A stretch of DNA of 5,872 nucleotides from Verrucomicrobiota bacterium (GTDB taxonomy: Bacteria; Verrucomicrobiota; Verrucomicrobiia; Opitutales; UBA2995), in the NCBI GenBank assembly GCA_027297085.1, contig JAPUIL010000032.1:1-5872 (forward strand), given 5' to 3'. The notes beneath the pieces are model-generated. The model was not told where the DNA came from. It was given only the letters and a program-made list of their open reading frames with translations, and ran no database searches. This document shows positions 5,510 through 5,872 of the stretch, piece by piece. Position numbers and translations under genes: made by a program. Position 1 is the first letter of the stretch. Each line of letters opens with the position of its first letter.

Positions 5510-5872
5510 CTATTTTTCTTTGAGCAGAGCGTTCTGCTCGACCATCAATTTTTCGATATTGGATAGTAGCTCAATATTCTTAGGCGTTTCGACCTGTTTA
5601 TCCTTCGGATCCTCTGCCTTCTTCCTTAGATTGTTCATGCCCTTGATCACTACGAATATGGATAACGCAATGATAACAAAATCGATGGAAACTTCGACCA
5701 GCTCACCGTAGCCAACCGCAATTTCCTCTACACCTTCTCTACCTACTCTTAATACATATTTTAAGCTAGAGAGGTTCACATCATCTGTCATCAGAGACAA
5801 AGGTGGCATGACTACCTTTTTAACTATCACATTTATTACGTTAGTAAAGAACCCCGGAGCAAGCTCCGAGGC
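5510..5872 (-). CDS. mscL: Large-conductance mechanosensitive channel MscL, 5' end beyond the window
   Basis: MscL is a pentameric inner-membrane channel that opens under membrane tension to release solutes on osmotic downshock. The open frame reads through to the right edge with no stop, so a GTG at 5830 is not a likely start. About 120 residues are visible. The end of TM1 and the periplasmic entry are seen as FFTNVINVIVKKVVMPPLSL, aligning with the family's AFGKIV…VIMPPIGL. Next come a periplasmic loop (DDVNLSSLKYVLR), TM2 (VDFVIIALSIFVVIKGMNNL with an I for V, after YGELVEVSI) and a C-terminal helix (IELLSNIEKLMVEQNALLKEK) like the family's cytoplasmic bundle. About 20-25 N-terminal residues, including the start of TM1, lie outside. 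The first visible residues (ASELAPG) are polar for TM1 and coincide with a palindrome. It is a housekeeping gene unrelated to the redox cluster. Confidence 0.85.
   Translation of the reverse strand, partial: ASELAPGFFTNVINVIVKKVVMPPLSLMTDDVNLSSLKYVLRVGREGVEEIAVGYGELVEVSIDFVIIALSIFVVIKGMNNLRKKAEDPKDKQVETPKNIELLSNIEKLMVEQNALLKEK
5852..5871. repeat. Short palindrome at the right edge, within the mscL reading frame
   Basis: CGGAG (5855-5859) and CTCCG (5864-5868) pair around the loop CAAG; with one mismatch (5854/5869) the stem extends by CC/GG at 5852-5853/5870-5871. Read on the minus strand it encodes ASELAPG at the start of the visible mscL frame. It may be chance coding sequence or an intergenic-type palindrome inserted in or before mscL. 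The edge of the window prevents a decision. Confidence 0.45.

Noticed and set aside
5828..5830. GTG at 5830 as the start of mscL
   Set aside because: The frame stays open to the window edge and the upstream residues FFTNVIN align with MscL TM1, so the gene begins beyond the window.

Overview
The window reads as bacterial accessory DNA. Nearly every gene encodes an exported or envelope protein. Three protein styles point to Verrucomicrobiota, most likely an Opitutia/Puniceicoccales-type marine or particle-degrading bacterium: a tryptophan-rich 'HEEHGW…GWIWT' module, a secreted protein with a 'DPDLDGIGNLVEYFFGLNP' tail, and a GH32 fructan-hydrolase N-terminus. This assignment rests on remembered protein style, not on a search, so anything finer than phylum is a guess.

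Layout. 1-32: four perfect copies of an 8-bp repeat that end a minus-strand GH32 gene (13-372) after about a quarter of its expected length. 373-649: non-coding stretch between divergent genes, with a possible promoter and palindrome for the GH32 gene and one imperfect hairpin. 650-4621/5501: four co-directional plus-strand genes, namely a DUF4266-like small Cys/Gly-rich lipoprotein, a thioredoxin-outer-membrane-barrel fusion (overlapping the lipoprotein gene by 19 bp), a thioredoxin-DUF3179 fusion, and an exported Ig-like protein. 2739-2812: between the two fusion genes, a pair of inverted REP/BIME-like hairpins whose stems differ by compensating changes. 5510-5872: the minus-strand mechanosensitive channel gene mscL, converging on the Ig-like gene with an 8-bp gap and running off the right edge.

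The most interesting content is the four-gene cluster. Two clearly paralogous TlpA-like thioredoxin domains (WCIPC and WCAPC) sit side by side, each fused to a different C-terminal partner: an outer-membrane beta-barrel in one, and DUF3179 with its own CPLC motif in the other. A small lipoprotein ending in CTSC precedes them. A reasonable but unproven reading is an envelope thiol-redox system in which the thioredoxin heads act on cysteine pairs in the lipoprotein and in DUF3179. No tRNA, rRNA, CRISPR array, transposase or convincing rho-independent terminator was seen.
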